The notes beneath the pieces were generated by a model that saw nothing but the letters and a program-made list of their open reading frames with translations, was not told where the DNA came from and did not search any database. A stretch of DNA of 32,603 nt. Source: Ruminococcaceae bacterium UBA1448. Lineage in GTDB: Bacteria; Bacillota; Clostridia; Oscillospirales; Ruminococcaceae. Where the stretch lies: the NCBI GenBank assembly GCA_002329405.1, contig DCTE01000042.1:1-32603 (forward strand), written 5' to 3'. Below, one piece after another: positions 1 to 7,651 of the stretch. Each line of letters opens with the position of its first letter. Position 1 is the stretch's first letter. The position numbers and the translations under genes are program-made.

Positions 1-587
1 CCGCGGTCAAACTGCATGCCTTCGACAACTTCCGAGTAGGTCTCAGCAGTCTTGGATTCTTCCAGCGTAATAACGCCGTCGGTGGAAACCTTTTCCATAG
101 CCTCAGCAATCAGCTGGCCAACATCTTCGTTGCCAGCGGAAATGGTAGCAACTCTCGCGATATCAGCAGAGCCTTCAACCATCTTGGAATTTGCGATAAC
201 AGCGTTGACAGCAGCGTCAACAGCTTTCTGGATGCCTTTCTTGACGATCATGGGGTTCGCGCCTGCGGCAACGTTCTTCATGCCCTCACGAATCAGAGCC
301 TGTGCCAACAGGGTAGCGGTTGTGGTACCATCACCGGCAGCATCATTGGTCTTGGTCGCGACTTCCTTGACCAGCTGTGCGCCCATGTTCTCAAAGGGGT
401 CTTCCAGCTCGATTTCCTTTGCGATGGTGACACCGTCATTGGTAATCAGCGGAGCGCCGTACTTTTTATCCAGAACAACATTTCTGCCTTTCGGGCCAAG
501 GGTGATTTTAACGGTATCAGCCAGTTTGTCGATACCGGTCTGAAGTGCTTTTCTTGCGTCTTCGCCATAAATAATCTGCTTTGCCAT
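1..587 (-). CDS. groL: Chaperonin GroEL, N-terminal part (cut by window edge)
   Basis: The 60 kDa chaperonin forms the two-ring ATP-driven folding chamber in the cytoplasm with GroES as lid. Only the first 195 residues are visible; the rest lies beyond position 1. The start reads MAKQIIYGEDARKAL, and the ATP-binding DGTTT motif is at residues 86-90, almost the same place as in E. coli GroEL (87-91). The ATG at 587 follows an AGAGG ribosome site at about 597-602. groES lies 55 bp upstream on the same strand, so both come from the CIRCE-controlled promoter. The visible frame is intact. Identity is very secure. Confidence 0.98.
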   Translation of the reverse strand, partial: MAKQIIYGEDARKALQTGIDKLADTVKITLGPKGRNVVLDKKYGAPLITNDGVTIAKEIELEDPFENMGAQLVKEVATKTNDAAGDGTTTATLLAQALIREGMKNVAAGANPMIVKKGIQKAVDAAVNAVIANSKMVEGSADIARVATISAGNEDVGQLIAEAMEKVSTDGVITLEESKTAETYSEVVEGMQFDR

Positions 588-642
588 TGTGCATTACCTC
601 TTTCTCTTACAAATTGAATCGGATCATATATGGACCCTGGAA

Positions 643-927
643 TTATTCAACAATTGCCAGAACTTCCGACTGACGGACAATGGTGTACTCCTCGCCGTCC
701 AGTTTAACTTTGCTGCCGGAATACTGACCGACCAGCACCTTGTCACCGACTTTCAGTTCCATCGTCACTTCATGGCCATCAACCATGCCGCCCTTGCCTA
801 CTGCGACAACTTCAGCAATGGAAGGTTTTTCCTTTGCCGCACCTGCGAGGATGATACCACCCTTGCTGACCTCTTCAGCTTCAGCCATCTTTACTACTAC
901 TCTGTCTGCCAGCGGTTTGATATTCAT
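643..927 (-). CDS. groS: Co-chaperonin GroES
   Basis: The 10 kDa co-chaperonin caps the GroEL ring. The protein is 94 residues, the family's usual length, starting MNIKPLADRVVVK and ending VRQSEVLAIVE. It carries the mobile loop (about residues 17-35, GGIILAGAAKEKPS) that docks on GroEL. I chose the ATG at 927 rather than the in-frame ATG at 948. A perfect AGGAGG lies at 934-939, with the right spacing only for the 927 start, and the family begins at MNIKPL. It is the first gene of a groES-groEL operon. A CIRCE operator 50 bp upstream shows control by the HrcA repressor. Confidence 0.98.
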   Translation of the reverse strand: MNIKPLADRVVVKMAEAEEVSKGGIILAGAAKEKPSIAEVVAVGKGGMVDGHEVTMELKVGDKVLVGQYSGSKVKLDGEEYTIVRQSEVLAIVE

Positions 928-976
928 ATGAAAGCCTCCTGTATTCATTTAAATTCAGCTATGTTTACCGTTTTAT

Positions 977-1003
977 TTAGCACTCTAAGTTTTGGAGTGC
1001 TAA
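977..1003. promoter_or_regulatory. CIRCE operator (HrcA binding site)
   Basis: A perfect 9-bp inverted repeat, TTAGCACTC - 9 nt - GAGTGCTAA, matches the CIRCE consensus exactly. It overlaps the expected transcription start of groES-groEL and lies in its 5' leader. In Firmicutes this is the HrcA operator that gives heat-shock induction. The hrcA gene itself is not in the window. Confidence 0.97.
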
Positions 1004-1011
1004 CAATATAT

Positions 1012-1039
1012 ATTGTACCCGATTTTTCAGGAAAATCAA
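1012..1039 (-). promoter_or_regulatory. groES-groEL promoter
   Basis: On the minus strand, a -35 TTGATT (1034-1039) is separated by 16 nt from a -10 TACAAT (1012-1017). The predicted start site, near 1005, falls at the edge of CIRCE. That is the usual arrangement for HrcA repression of a housekeeping sigma promoter. Confidence 0.8.
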
Positions 1040-1117
1040 GGGGGTATTTGGTACTTTTAGAAAAAATTGTCTGTTTGCACAATTTAAAAAACCTGTACTA
1101 CAATATTTTATACATCA

Positions 1118-1146
1118 TTGCATTTTATCCTTAGATGCGTTATAAT
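1118..1146 (+). promoter_or_regulatory. degV promoter
   Basis: TTGCAT (1118-1123), 17 nt, TATAAT (1141-1146): a near-consensus vegetative promoter about 45 bp upstream of the degV start codon. Confidence 0.8.
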
Positions 1147-1196
1147 AAAGTATATTGAAAATGATGGCTTTTGACCATCTGAAAGGATGAATACCG

Positions 1197-2081
1197 ATGA
1201 ACCCTTCCAGAGATTATGTTCTTTCCACAGAAACAACCTGTGATATGCCCCGCGCATATTATACCGACCACAACATCAACCTAATGGGACTAACCTATCT
1301 GATTGATGACAAGGAATACGACAGTGCCGCAGACGACAGCCTGTCACCCAAGGAATTTTTTGACCAGATCCGCAACGGTGCCATGCCGAAAACCTCTCAG
1401 GTCACTGTGGAAAAAGCATATGATTCCTTTGAAAAGATCATCAAACAGGGAAAAGACGTCTTCCATCTTGCTTTTTCCTCCGGGCTCTCGGGAACTTATC
1501 AGAGCTGCTGTATCGCAGCGGCAGATATTATGGAACATTACCCGGACGCAAGGGTCGTTGTGGTTGACTCGCTGGCGGCGTCGATGGGACAGGGGCTGAT
1601 GCTGTCCTATGCGGTCAAACTCAAGGAAGAGGGAAAGACCCTTGATGAGCTCGCTGAAATCATTACCCGCGACCGGCTGAAATTCTGCCATAACTTCACT
1701 GTCAACGACCTGTTCCATCTGCACAGGGGCGGAAGGGTCTCCAAAATGACCGCTGTCGTCGGCATGGCACTGGGCATTAAGCCGCTGCTGCATGTGGACG
1801 ACGCGGGGCATCTGATCAACGTCGGCAAGACACGCGGACGGAAAGCAGCATTGACCTGGCTGGTCGACAAAATGGGCGAAAAGATCGGGAACAATGTCAA
1901 TGACGCGGTCTATATCTCCCATTCCGACTGCTATGATGATGCAAAGTTTGTCGCCGATCTTGTCAAAGAGCGGTTTGGCATCCAGAATATCCTGATCGGG
2001 GATATCGGGCAGGTCATCGGCTCCCATACCGGTATTGGAACAGTCGCCCTGTTCTTTATCGGAGACAGCAGAGAAGTCTGA
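1197..2081 (+). CDS. DegV family fatty acid-binding protein
   Basis: This is a DegV-family protein of 294 residues, close to the usual 280-290. DegV proteins bind a fatty acid between two alpha/beta lobes; in Firmicutes some (FakB) present the fatty acid to the FakA kinase for phospholipid synthesis. Typical parts are the N-terminal STETTCDMP strand and loop, PKTSQVTVEKAYDSF around residues 64-78, and FSSGLSGTYQS around 93-103. RGGRVSKMTAVVG lies near 177-189 and supplies the conserved fatty-acid head-group loop. The ATG at 1197 is preceded by AAAGGA, with a good promoter upstream. No fakA gene is nearby, so the FakB role is inference. A small membrane protein follows 24 bp later. Confidence 0.93.
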   Translation: MNPSRDYVLSTETTCDMPRAYYTDHNINLMGLTYLIDDKEYDSAADDSLSPKEFFDQIRNGAMPKTSQVTVEKAYDSFEKIIKQGKDVFHLAFSSGLSGTYQSCCIAAADIMEHYPDARVVVVDSLAASMGQGLMLSYAVKLKEEGKTLDELAEIITRDRLKFCHNFTVNDLFHLHRGGRVSKMTAVVGMALGIKPLLHVDDAGHLINVGKTRGRKAALTWLVDKMGEKIGNNVNDAVYISHSDCYDDAKFVADLVKERFGIQNILIGDIGQVIGSHTGIGTVALFFIGDSREV

Positions 2082-2105
2082 CCGCATACCATGGAGAAAA
2101 ATTAT

Positions 2106-2276
2106 ATGGAACAAAATAACCATCAAATTGTTCAGAAAACCGTCAAAACCGGTATTACCTTTGGCAGCGCGCTGGCAATGGTCATCAGTTACACAACCTG
2201 GCATTCGGTAGGGTGGGCTATTTTCCATGGGCTGCTCAGCTGGATTTACGTTATTTACTTTGTTTTGAGATATTGA
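2106..2276 (+). CDS. Small two-helix membrane protein, unknown function
   Basis: This is a 56-residue protein with a polar N-terminus (MEQNNHQIVQKTVKTG) and two hydrophobic segments at about residues 16-30 and 36-54, the second rich in Trp and Tyr. The frame also opens at an ATG at 2091, but that has no ribosome site. GGAG at 2093-2096 sits 9 nt before the ATG at 2106, so I use the latter. It begins 24 bp after degV and is probably co-transcribed. I do not recognise the family; its size and topology suggest a small membrane protein. Confidence 0.65.
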   Translation: MEQNNHQIVQKTVKTGITFGSALAMVISYTTWHSVGWAIFHGLLSWIYVIYFVLRY

Positions 2277-2342
2277 AAGATATATAGATCATCTTATCCT
2301 GCCTGCATAGGTTATCTTGGCAAAAACAAAGGCGGTGAGACA

Positions 2343-2573
2343 ATGACTGGTAAAAAGGTGCTAAAAATCTTTCTGAAAATCCTGATAGGGATTTTTCTGG
2401 TACTGGGTTGTCTTTGCTGGTTTTATGCAATTTATGTTGAGCTGTCCGGCGCAACCACCGGCGGATTTATAGACTTAAGCAATCTTTTTGTCTGGGGTAG
2501 CCTGGCAATTGGAGGAATTTTTTTCCTGTTGGCACTGGTCGTTTGGTTGATACACAAAAAAATACAGAACTAA
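2343..2573 (+). CDS. Small two-helix membrane protein, unknown function
   Basis: A 76-residue protein with a basic N-terminus (MTGKKVLKIFLK) and two hydrophobic helices at about residues 8-30 and 46-70. A Gly/Ala/Thr-rich loop joins them, and the C-terminal end is a basic HKKIQN tail. The ribosome site is weak (GGTGAG just before the ATG). It lies between the previous small gene and a strong terminator, so degV and the two small membrane genes may be one transcript. No family recognised. Confidence 0.6.
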   Translation: MTGKKVLKIFLKILIGIFLVLGCLCWFYAIYVELSGATTGGFIDLSNLFVWGSLAIGGIFFLLALVVWLIHKKIQN

Positions 2574-2576
2574 GTA

Positions 2577-2620
2577 AAAAGCGTACAGCGGCTGAAACAG
2601 TTCACTGTACGCTTTATTTT
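2577..2620 (+). terminator. Rho-independent terminator after the degV block
   Basis: Perfect stem GCGTACAG (2581-2588) / CTGTACGC (2605-2612), preceded by AAAAA and followed by TTTATTTT. It closes the degV-small-membrane-protein group and separates it from asnB. Confidence 0.85.
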
Positions 2621-2726
2621 ATGTATGACTGCCGCCTGCCCGGGCACACTCCCATTATAAATGCGGCCGGAATCATTTTCACCATGGATTTCTCTGGCGC
2701 ATACCCTGCATTGGAGGTGGTTTTTT

Positions 2727-4589
2727 ATGTGTGCAATTGCCGGTATGCTGCGGGGAAAAGAGGCCGCCGCCTTTCCCGCACCGGAAAATATCCTTTCGAC
2801 CATGCGGCGGCGTGGCCCGGACAGCGAAGGAACCTTTGTTTCCGACAGGGAAGAAGACCCACTGGTGACCCTTTACCATGCCCGGCTTGCCGTTATCGAC
2901 CCGGAAAACGGACGGCAGCCAATGCTTTTCCCGATGGCAGGAAAAGCACGCTATGCAATTGTCTACAACGGGGAACTGTACAATACCGCCCAGCTGAAAG
3001 CCGAGCTGGAAGCACTGGGACACAGCTTTCAGACAACAGCAGACACCGAAGTCGTCCTGCACAGCTTTATCCAGTGGCAGGAAAAATGCCTTGACCGATT
3101 CAACGGTATCTTTGCCTTTGCGGTCTGGGACAATGAAGAGCATCAGCTGTTTCTTGCCCGCGACCGGATGGGGGTCAAACCACTGTTTTTCATGCTGGAT
3201 CATGAGCGGTTTCTGTTTGCATCCGAAATCAAAACGCTGATGGCATTCCCCGGCGTCAAGCCGCAGATTGACAGTGAAGGAATTGCCGAACTGATGCTCT
3301 GCGGGCCGGGACGGACGCCCGGCTGCGGCGTCTTTAAAGGGGTGCAGGAGCTGAAACCCGCTCAGTACGCCTGGATTGTACCGGGCGGACAGCCGGAAAT
3401 CCATCGTTACTGGAAGCTGACACCTAAGGCACATACCGAGAGTTTTGAGGAAACAGCGGCGCATGTCCGCTCACTGGTGCTGGATGCCATCAACCGCCAG
3501 TTAGTCAGTGATGTACCGATTGGCACCTTTTTATCGGGTGGGCTGGACTCCAGTTTGATTTCCTCGGTTGCCTGCGATATGCTGCGGGACAGCGGCAAAC
3601 ATCTGACGACCTTTTCGGTCGACTATAAGGACAACAGCCGCTACTTCCGCTCCGGCAAGTTCCAGCCGCAGAGCGATACCGGTTTTATCCCGGTCATGCA
3701 GCGGTATCTTTCGGAAAAAGACCCGCAATGTGTCCACCACCTGATTACACTGGATACACCCGCACTCGCGGAGGCTTTAATGGACGCAGTCGATGCGCGT
3801 GACCTGCCGGGTATGGCGGATGTCGATTCCTCGCTGCTGCTTTTCTGCAAGGAGATTCGAAAATATGTAACCGTCGCACTGTCGGGAGAATGTGCCGACG
3901 AGCTGTTCGGCGGATACCCCTGGTACCGTGACCCGGAAATCCGTTCCCGTGCCGGGTTCCCATGGGCGCAGACCACCAGCTGGCGAAGCAGCTTCCTTAG
4001 ACCGGAATACCTTAACCGTATCCACCCGGACGAATATATGCACGACAGGGAACAGATGACCCTTTCCGACACCGACCTCAGGCCCGAAGACCCGCCGCTT
4101 GAAAAGCGGATGCGGCAGATGATGCGGCTGAACACCGACTGGTTCATGCAGACGCTGCTCGACCGGAAAGACCGGATGAGCATGTATTGGGGGCTGGAAG
4201 TAAGGGTGCCGTTCTGCGACCACCGGATCGCCGAATACCTGTACAATGTCCCGTGGGAGATGAAAGACCACGACGGCTACGAAAAAGGGCTGCTGCGCAG
4301 TGCGATGGAAGGCTGGCTGCCCGACGAAGTACTCTGGCGCAAGAAAAGCCCTTACCCCAAGACACACAACCCCAGCTACCGCGCCGCTGTCAGCGGGATG
4401 CTGGAAGAGATTATTTCCGAGCCCAATGCGCCTCTGCTTCAGCTGGTACGTCCCGAGATGCTTCGAGAATTGCTGGACAGCGACAGCCAGGTGCCGTGGT
4501 ATGGTCAGCTGATGACCGCGCCACAGACAATGGCATATATGATTCAGCTGAACTACTGGCTGGGAAAATGGAAGGTGGAAATCCTTTAA
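2727..4589 (+). CDS. asnB: Asparagine synthetase B (glutamine-hydrolysing)
   Basis: Converts aspartate, glutamine and ATP to asparagine, glutamate, AMP and PPi in the cytoplasm. The protein is 620 residues. The N-terminal glutaminase domain (about 1-200) starts MCAIAGML, with Cys2 as the nucleophile freed by Met removal, and has RRGPDSEG and YNGELYN. The synthetase domain has the PP-loop SGGLDSS at 270-276, then SGECADELFGGYPWYRDPE and RVPFCDHR. The longer frame opens at 2661, but GGAGG at 2713-2717 and the need for Cys at position 2 fix the ATG at 2727. It is monocistronic, between two terminators. I see no clear -35; TATAAA near 2675 may be the -10. Confidence 0.96.
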   Translation: MCAIAGMLRGKEAAAFPAPENILSTMRRRGPDSEGTFVSDREEDPLVTLYHARLAVIDPENGRQPMLFPMAGKARYAIVYNGELYNTAQLKAELEALGHSFQTTADTEVVLHSFIQWQEKCLDRFNGIFAFAVWDNEEHQLFLARDRMGVKPLFFMLDHERFLFASEIKTLMAFPGVKPQIDSEGIAELMLCGPGRTPGCGVFKGVQELKPAQYAWIVPGGQPEIHRYWKLTPKAHTESFEETAAHVRSLVLDAINRQLVSDVPIGTFLSGGLDSSLISSVACDMLRDSGKHLTTFSVDYKDNSRYFRSGKFQPQSDTGFIPVMQRYLSEKDPQCVHHLITLDTPALAEALMDAVDARDLPGMADVDSSLLLFCKEIRKYVTVALSGECADELFGGYPWYRDPEIRSRAGFPWAQTTSWRSSFLRPEYLNRIHPDEYMHDREQMTLSDTDLRPEDPPLEKRMRQMMRLNTDWFMQTLLDRKDRMSMYWGLEVRVPFCDHRIAEYLYNVPWEMKDHDGYEKGLLRSAMEGWLPDEVLWRKKSPYPKTHNPSYRAAVSGMLEEIISEPNAPLLQLVRPEMLRELLDSDSQVPWYGQLMTAPQTMAYMIQLNYWLGKWKVEIL

Positions 4590-4599
4590 CATACAGCAA

Positions 4600-4647
4600 A
4601 GCCCGGCGGTTATCCGGTTATACCAGACAGCCGCCGGGCTGTTATTA
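4600..4647 (+). terminator. Terminator after asnB
   Basis: Perfect 10-bp stem AGCCCGGCGG (4600-4609) / CCGCCGGGCT (4631-4640) followed by GTTATTA. The T-tract is weak, but the GC stem is strong. It sits between convergent asnB and the Xre-type regulator. Confidence 0.7.
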
Positions 4648-4652
4648 TGACA

Positions 4653-5348
4653 TTATCCCTCTGCTGCAATATACACGTCCATATACCAGACATCATCCCG
4701 CAGATATTCCTTTTCAAAACAGGAGATCACTCCATCTTTCTCACAATGGGCAATTCCATTCATCTGCATATATGACATCAGTGCCTTATAGCCGTTTGGA
4801 ATGACCGCAAACGGTGCGCAAAATGGATTGCGTATCGTGACAGCTGCATACCTTTGTTCCGGCTGGAAAAGCAGCTCCTCAGCCCCGACAGCTGATGCGG
4901 CACCATCTGGCAGTATCCAGGCCGCTGTATACCCGTGCATATGAAACACATTCTGCTGCTGTTGTGACACAAAAGGAAAGTCCCATCCGATGATCTCGGG
5001 TACAGGCTCTCCATATGCGGCTGCTTTTCTGCGGATAACAGCCTTTGCGTCCTCTTCCGGCTCGCGGCTGATGACCGGATACTGTATGTAGTAAAACGGA
5101 CGCACCGTTTCCAGCCGGAAGCTGGAATAGGCCTGATCACAAAATGACAGGTCTTCCCGAAAAAGGTTGTCCAGTGTACAACCAAAAACGGCACACAGTT
5201 CAACTGCCTTTTCCATTTCAGGATAGGCTGTATCCAGCTCCCATCTGGACACTGTCTGACGGGTGACGCCCATTTTTTCCGCAAGCGCCTCCTGTGTCAT
5301 ACCGTTGTGCAGTTTTCTGAGGTATTGAAGATTTTTTCCAAAGCCCAC
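4653..5348 (-). CDS. Xre-family HTH regulator with C-terminal effector-like domain
   Basis: A 231-residue DNA-binding protein. Residues 3-60 form an Xre/Cro helix-turn-helix: MTQEALAEKMGVTRQTVSRW at 17-36, followed by the typical PEMEKAVELCAVFGCTLDNL. The rest (about 75-231), starting near RLETVRPFYYIQYPVISREP, looks like a GyrI/AraC-type effector-binding domain; this is an inference from pattern only. The frame runs back to 5498, and an ATG lies at 5366. The GTG at 5348 is preceded by AAGAAGG 6 nt away, while an extended -10 at 5380-5388 would place the ATG almost at the transcript end. The upstream neighbour is a VanZ-like gene on the same strand. The regulated target is unknown. Confidence 0.8.
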   Translation of the reverse strand: MGFGKNLQYLRKLHNGMTQEALAEKMGVTRQTVSRWELDTAYPEMEKAVELCAVFGCTLDNLFREDLSFCDQAYSSFRLETVRPFYYIQYPVISREPEEDAKAVIRRKAAAYGEPVPEIIGWDFPFVSQQQQNVFHMHGYTAAWILPDGAASAVGAEELLFQPEQRYAAVTIRNPFCAPFAVIPNGYKALMSYMQMNGIAHCEKDGVISCFEKEYLRDDVWYMDVYIAAEG

Positions 5349-5379
5349 AGCAATCCTTCTTTCCATCCGTGATATTATG

Positions 5380-5388
5380 ATTATAGCA
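5380..5388 (-). promoter_or_regulatory. Extended -10 promoter of the Xre-type regulator
   Basis: Minus strand TGC-TATAAT (TATAAT at 5380-5385). No convincing -35 at 17 nt. The predicted start near 5373 leaves about 25 nt before the GTG start. Confidence 0.55.
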
Positions 5389-5460
5389 AAAAGGCCACAC
5401 CGATACCACCAAGCAGAATGCGCATTTTTATATCCGGTCGCAACCAATAGTTGCATTCTC

Positions 5461-6075
5461 TTAAAAGCCGTACAATATCGCCGCAAGGCCGATCTCATTG
5501 TAAAACAGAAATCTCCCTGCCATCATCGCTACAAGATATAAAACCGGTTCCGTCCATTTACAGTCAAGCCCCTTCCAACCCACCGCCGTCCATATCTTCC
5601 ATACCAGATACCCCAACAATGCGCCCAACAGATTGAGCAGTAAGTCATCAATATCGGTACTGCGGTTATTGAATAATTGGCTAAGTTCAATCAGCAGAGA
5701 AAAGAATCCGCCAGCCAACAAAACCCCCGGCAGTCTGACCCTTGCTGCAATCGTTGGCATCAAAACCCCCAACGGTATAAACAGCACAATATTTAAAAGA
5801 TAAGCCGTCCAGTCTATTGCACGCGAGAAGGGGAGCAGGTTTATCTGTTCTCCGCCCTTCATCCCATACAGAAAAATATCATATAAAGTTCCAGCCCCGG
5901 TAAAATACAGTACGCCACAAATATAAACTGCCCATACCAGATAAAATACCAGTCTTTTTCTTCTCTCGCCGCGACTCAGCAGAGAACGGTTCCGCCCGCC
6001 CGCAAAATATACTGCTGCCCAAGGAAGCAGCGATGCCGCTGCCTCATAGCCAATCATCAAATAACTTTTCATCAT
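5461..6075 (-). CDS. VanZ-like family membrane protein
   Basis: A 204-residue integral membrane protein with about five hydrophobic segments (roughly 8-25, 42-62, 90-110, 117-133, 142-160, plus a weaker C-terminal one). It carries VanZ-family hallmarks: INLLPFSR near 78-85, NIVLFIPLGVLMP near 94-106, and LIELSQLFNNRSTDIDDLLL near 127-146. VanZ itself gives low-level teicoplanin resistance in enterococci by an unclear mechanism; most homologues have no assigned function. Two adjacent ATGs (6075, 6072) follow AGGAGG. An inverted repeat flanks its promoter. The divergently placed nfn terminator lies upstream, and the Xre-type regulator lies downstream on the same strand. Confidence 0.88.
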   Translation of the reverse strand: MMKSYLMIGYEAAASLLPWAAVYFAGGRNRSLLSRGERRKRLVFYLVWAVYICGVLYFTGAGTLYDIFLYGMKGGEQINLLPFSRAIDWTAYLLNIVLFIPLGVLMPTIAARVRLPGVLLAGGFFSLLIELSQLFNNRSTDIDDLLLNLLGALLGYLVWKIWTAVGWKGLDCKWTEPVLYLVAMMAGRFLFYNEIGLAAILYGF

Positions 6076-6087
6076 CTTCGCCTCCTT

Positions 6088-6126
6088 TTCCCCAGTATAT
6101 CAGATCAAAATACAAGCTGGGGGAAG
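6088..6126 (-). promoter_or_regulatory. VanZ-like gene promoter flanked by an inverted repeat
   Basis: Minus strand extended -10 TGA-TATACT (6094-6102) upstream of the VanZ-like gene, with no good -35. The arms TTCCCCAG (6088-6095) and CTGGGGGAA (6118-6126) bracket it. This could be an operator or an RNA hairpin. The promoter call is moderate; the operator role is inference. Confidence 0.45.
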
Positions 6127-6161
6127 TTAAGAAAACTTTCAGAAAACAACCAGCAAATATT

Positions 6162-6209
6162 AAAAACCGGCTGTCCATGTTCCACGTGGAACAATAGCAG
6201 CCGGCTTTT
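6162..6209 (-). terminator. Terminator of nfnA-nfnB, with parS in its loop
   Basis: Stem CCGGCTG (6167-6173) / CAGCCGG (6198-6204). On the minus strand it is followed by TTTTTA, as expected for nfnB, which ends at 6231. The 24-nt loop contains the 16-bp parS palindrome, which would itself fold as a second hairpin in the RNA. Confidence 0.75.
6178..6193. other. parS site 1 (ParB/Spo0J binding site)
   Basis: TGTTCCACGTGGAACA, a perfect 16-bp palindrome. The B. subtilis parS is TGTTCCACGTGAAACA, one base away. Two identical copies occur at 9479 and 20311, and parA-parB are at the right end of this window. It lies between the VanZ-like gene and nfnB, inside the terminator loop. Confidence 0.92.
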
Positions 6210-6230
6210 ACAGTTATGGCCCCGACAAAA

Positions 6231-7649
6231 TCAGGCCTTTTTATTCTTGATGTATTCGTCCATCGCAGCGGCAGCCGTCTTGCCGGCACCCATTGCGAGG
6301 ATGACCGTTGCAGCGCCTGTGACAGCGTCACCGCCTGCATAAACGCCTTCAATAGAAGTCAGGCCGTTGTCGTCCGCGACAATCTCGCCCCGGCGGCGGG
6401 TATCCAGACCGGGGGTCGTAGCCTTGAGCAGCGGGTTGGGAGAGGTGCCCAGCGCCATGATGACGCAGTCCATCGGCAGTTCAAATTCGCTGCCTTCCTT
6501 GACAACCGGGCGGCGTCTGCCGGATTCATCCGGTTCACCCAGCTCCATCTCGACACAGCGGATACCCTTAACCCAGCCATAGCCCGGATCGCGGGGATCG
6601 GTGACATCGGTCGGCAGAATCTCGACAGGATTGTTCAGCGTCTTAAAGATAATGCCTTCTTCCTCTGCATGTTCGACTTCCTCTTTACGGGCGGGGAGCT
6701 CGTTCATGCTGCGACGGTAGATGATGTAAACATTTTCAGCACCCAGACGCTTTGCGGTACGGGCCGCATCCATCGCGACGTTGCCGCCGCCGACGACTGC
6801 AACATTCTTTGCGTGCTGAATCGGCGTGGCAGAATCATCTTTATACGCCTTCATCAGGTTGCTTCTGGTGAGGAACTCATTTGCCGAGTAAACACCCTTG
6901 AGGTTCTCGCCCGGAATGTTCATAAACCGGGGAAGACCGGCACCGGTACCAATGAAGATGGCTTCATAGCCATATTCTTCTTTCAGCTCCTCAATTGTAA
7001 GGACACGTCCGATGACCATATTGGTCTCAACCTTGACGCCGAGTGCCTTGAGGTTGTCGACTTCCTTCTGGACAATCGCCTTAGGCAAACGGAATTCCGG
7101 GATACCATAGACCAAAACGCCGCCGGCGAGATGCAGTGCCTCATAAATCGTGACATCATAGCCCATCTTGGCCAGATCACCTGCGCAGGTCAGGCCAGCA
7201 GGGCCGGAACCGATAATCGCAACCTTATGGCCATTCGGCTCAGGACGGGTGACCGCACCCTCAGCATGGGCGTTGTGATAGTCGGCGACAAACCGTTCCA
7301 GACGGCCGATGGCGACCGGCTCGCCCTTGATGCCGCGGACACATTTCCCTTCGCACTGGGTCTCCTGCGGACAGACACGTCCGCAGACAGCCGGCAGGGA
7401 AGAGGACTGGCTGATGACCTGGTATGCACCCTCAAAGTCACCTGCCGCAACCTTGGCAATAAATTCCGGGATATGGATATTGACAGGGCAGCCGGTGACA
7501 CAGGGTTTATTCTTACAGTTGAGGCATCTCTGCGCTTCGTCCAGTGCCATCTCTTCGGTATAGCCGAGGGTTACCTCCTGAAAGTTTTTGTTGCGGACAT
7601 TCGGGTCCTGAGAAGGCATTGGATTCTTGGTTGCTCTCATATTCGGCAT
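6231..7649 (-). CDS. nfnB: NADPH-dependent glutamate synthase small-subunit-like protein / NfnB
   Basis: A 472-residue iron-sulfur flavoprotein. In anaerobes the NfnAB complex couples NADPH, NAD+ and ferredoxin by flavin electron bifurcation; annotation often says GltA. The N-terminal region holds two [4Fe-4S] cysteine sets: CLNCKNKPCVTGCP (about 42-55) and CGRVCPQETQCEGKC (about 89-103). A Rossmann FAD site, GSGPAGLTCAGDLAKMGYD, is near 152-170. A second nucleotide-binding motif, VVGGGNVAMDAARTAKRLG, is near 286-304, with AGGDAVTGAATVILAMGAGK near the end. The ATG at 7649 has GGAGG at 7660-7664, inside nfnA. It starts 2 nt after the nfnA stop, so translation is probably coupled. No large GltB subunit is nearby, which favours Nfn over glutamate synthase. 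Confidence 0.92.
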   Translation of the reverse strand: MPNMRATKNPMPSQDPNVRNKNFQEVTLGYTEEMALDEAQRCLNCKNKPCVTGCPVNIHIPEFIAKVAAGDFEGAYQVISQSSSLPAVCGRVCPQETQCEGKCVRGIKGEPVAIGRLERFVADYHNAHAEGAVTRPEPNGHKVAIIGSGPAGLTCAGDLAKMGYDVTIYEALHLAGGVLVYGIPEFRLPKAIVQKEVDNLKALGVKVETNMVIGRVLTIEELKEEYGYEAIFIGTGAGLPRFMNIPGENLKGVYSANEFLTRSNLMKAYKDDSATPIQHAKNVAVVGGGNVAMDAARTAKRLGAENVYIIYRRSMNELPARKEEVEHAEEEGIIFKTLNNPVEILPTDVTDPRDPGYGWVKGIRCVEMELGEPDESGRRRPVVKEGSEFELPMDCVIMALGTSPNPLLKATTPGLDTRRRGEIVADDNGLTSIEGVYAGGDAVTGAATVILAMGAGKTAAAAMDEYIKNKKA

Positions 7650-7651
7650 GA

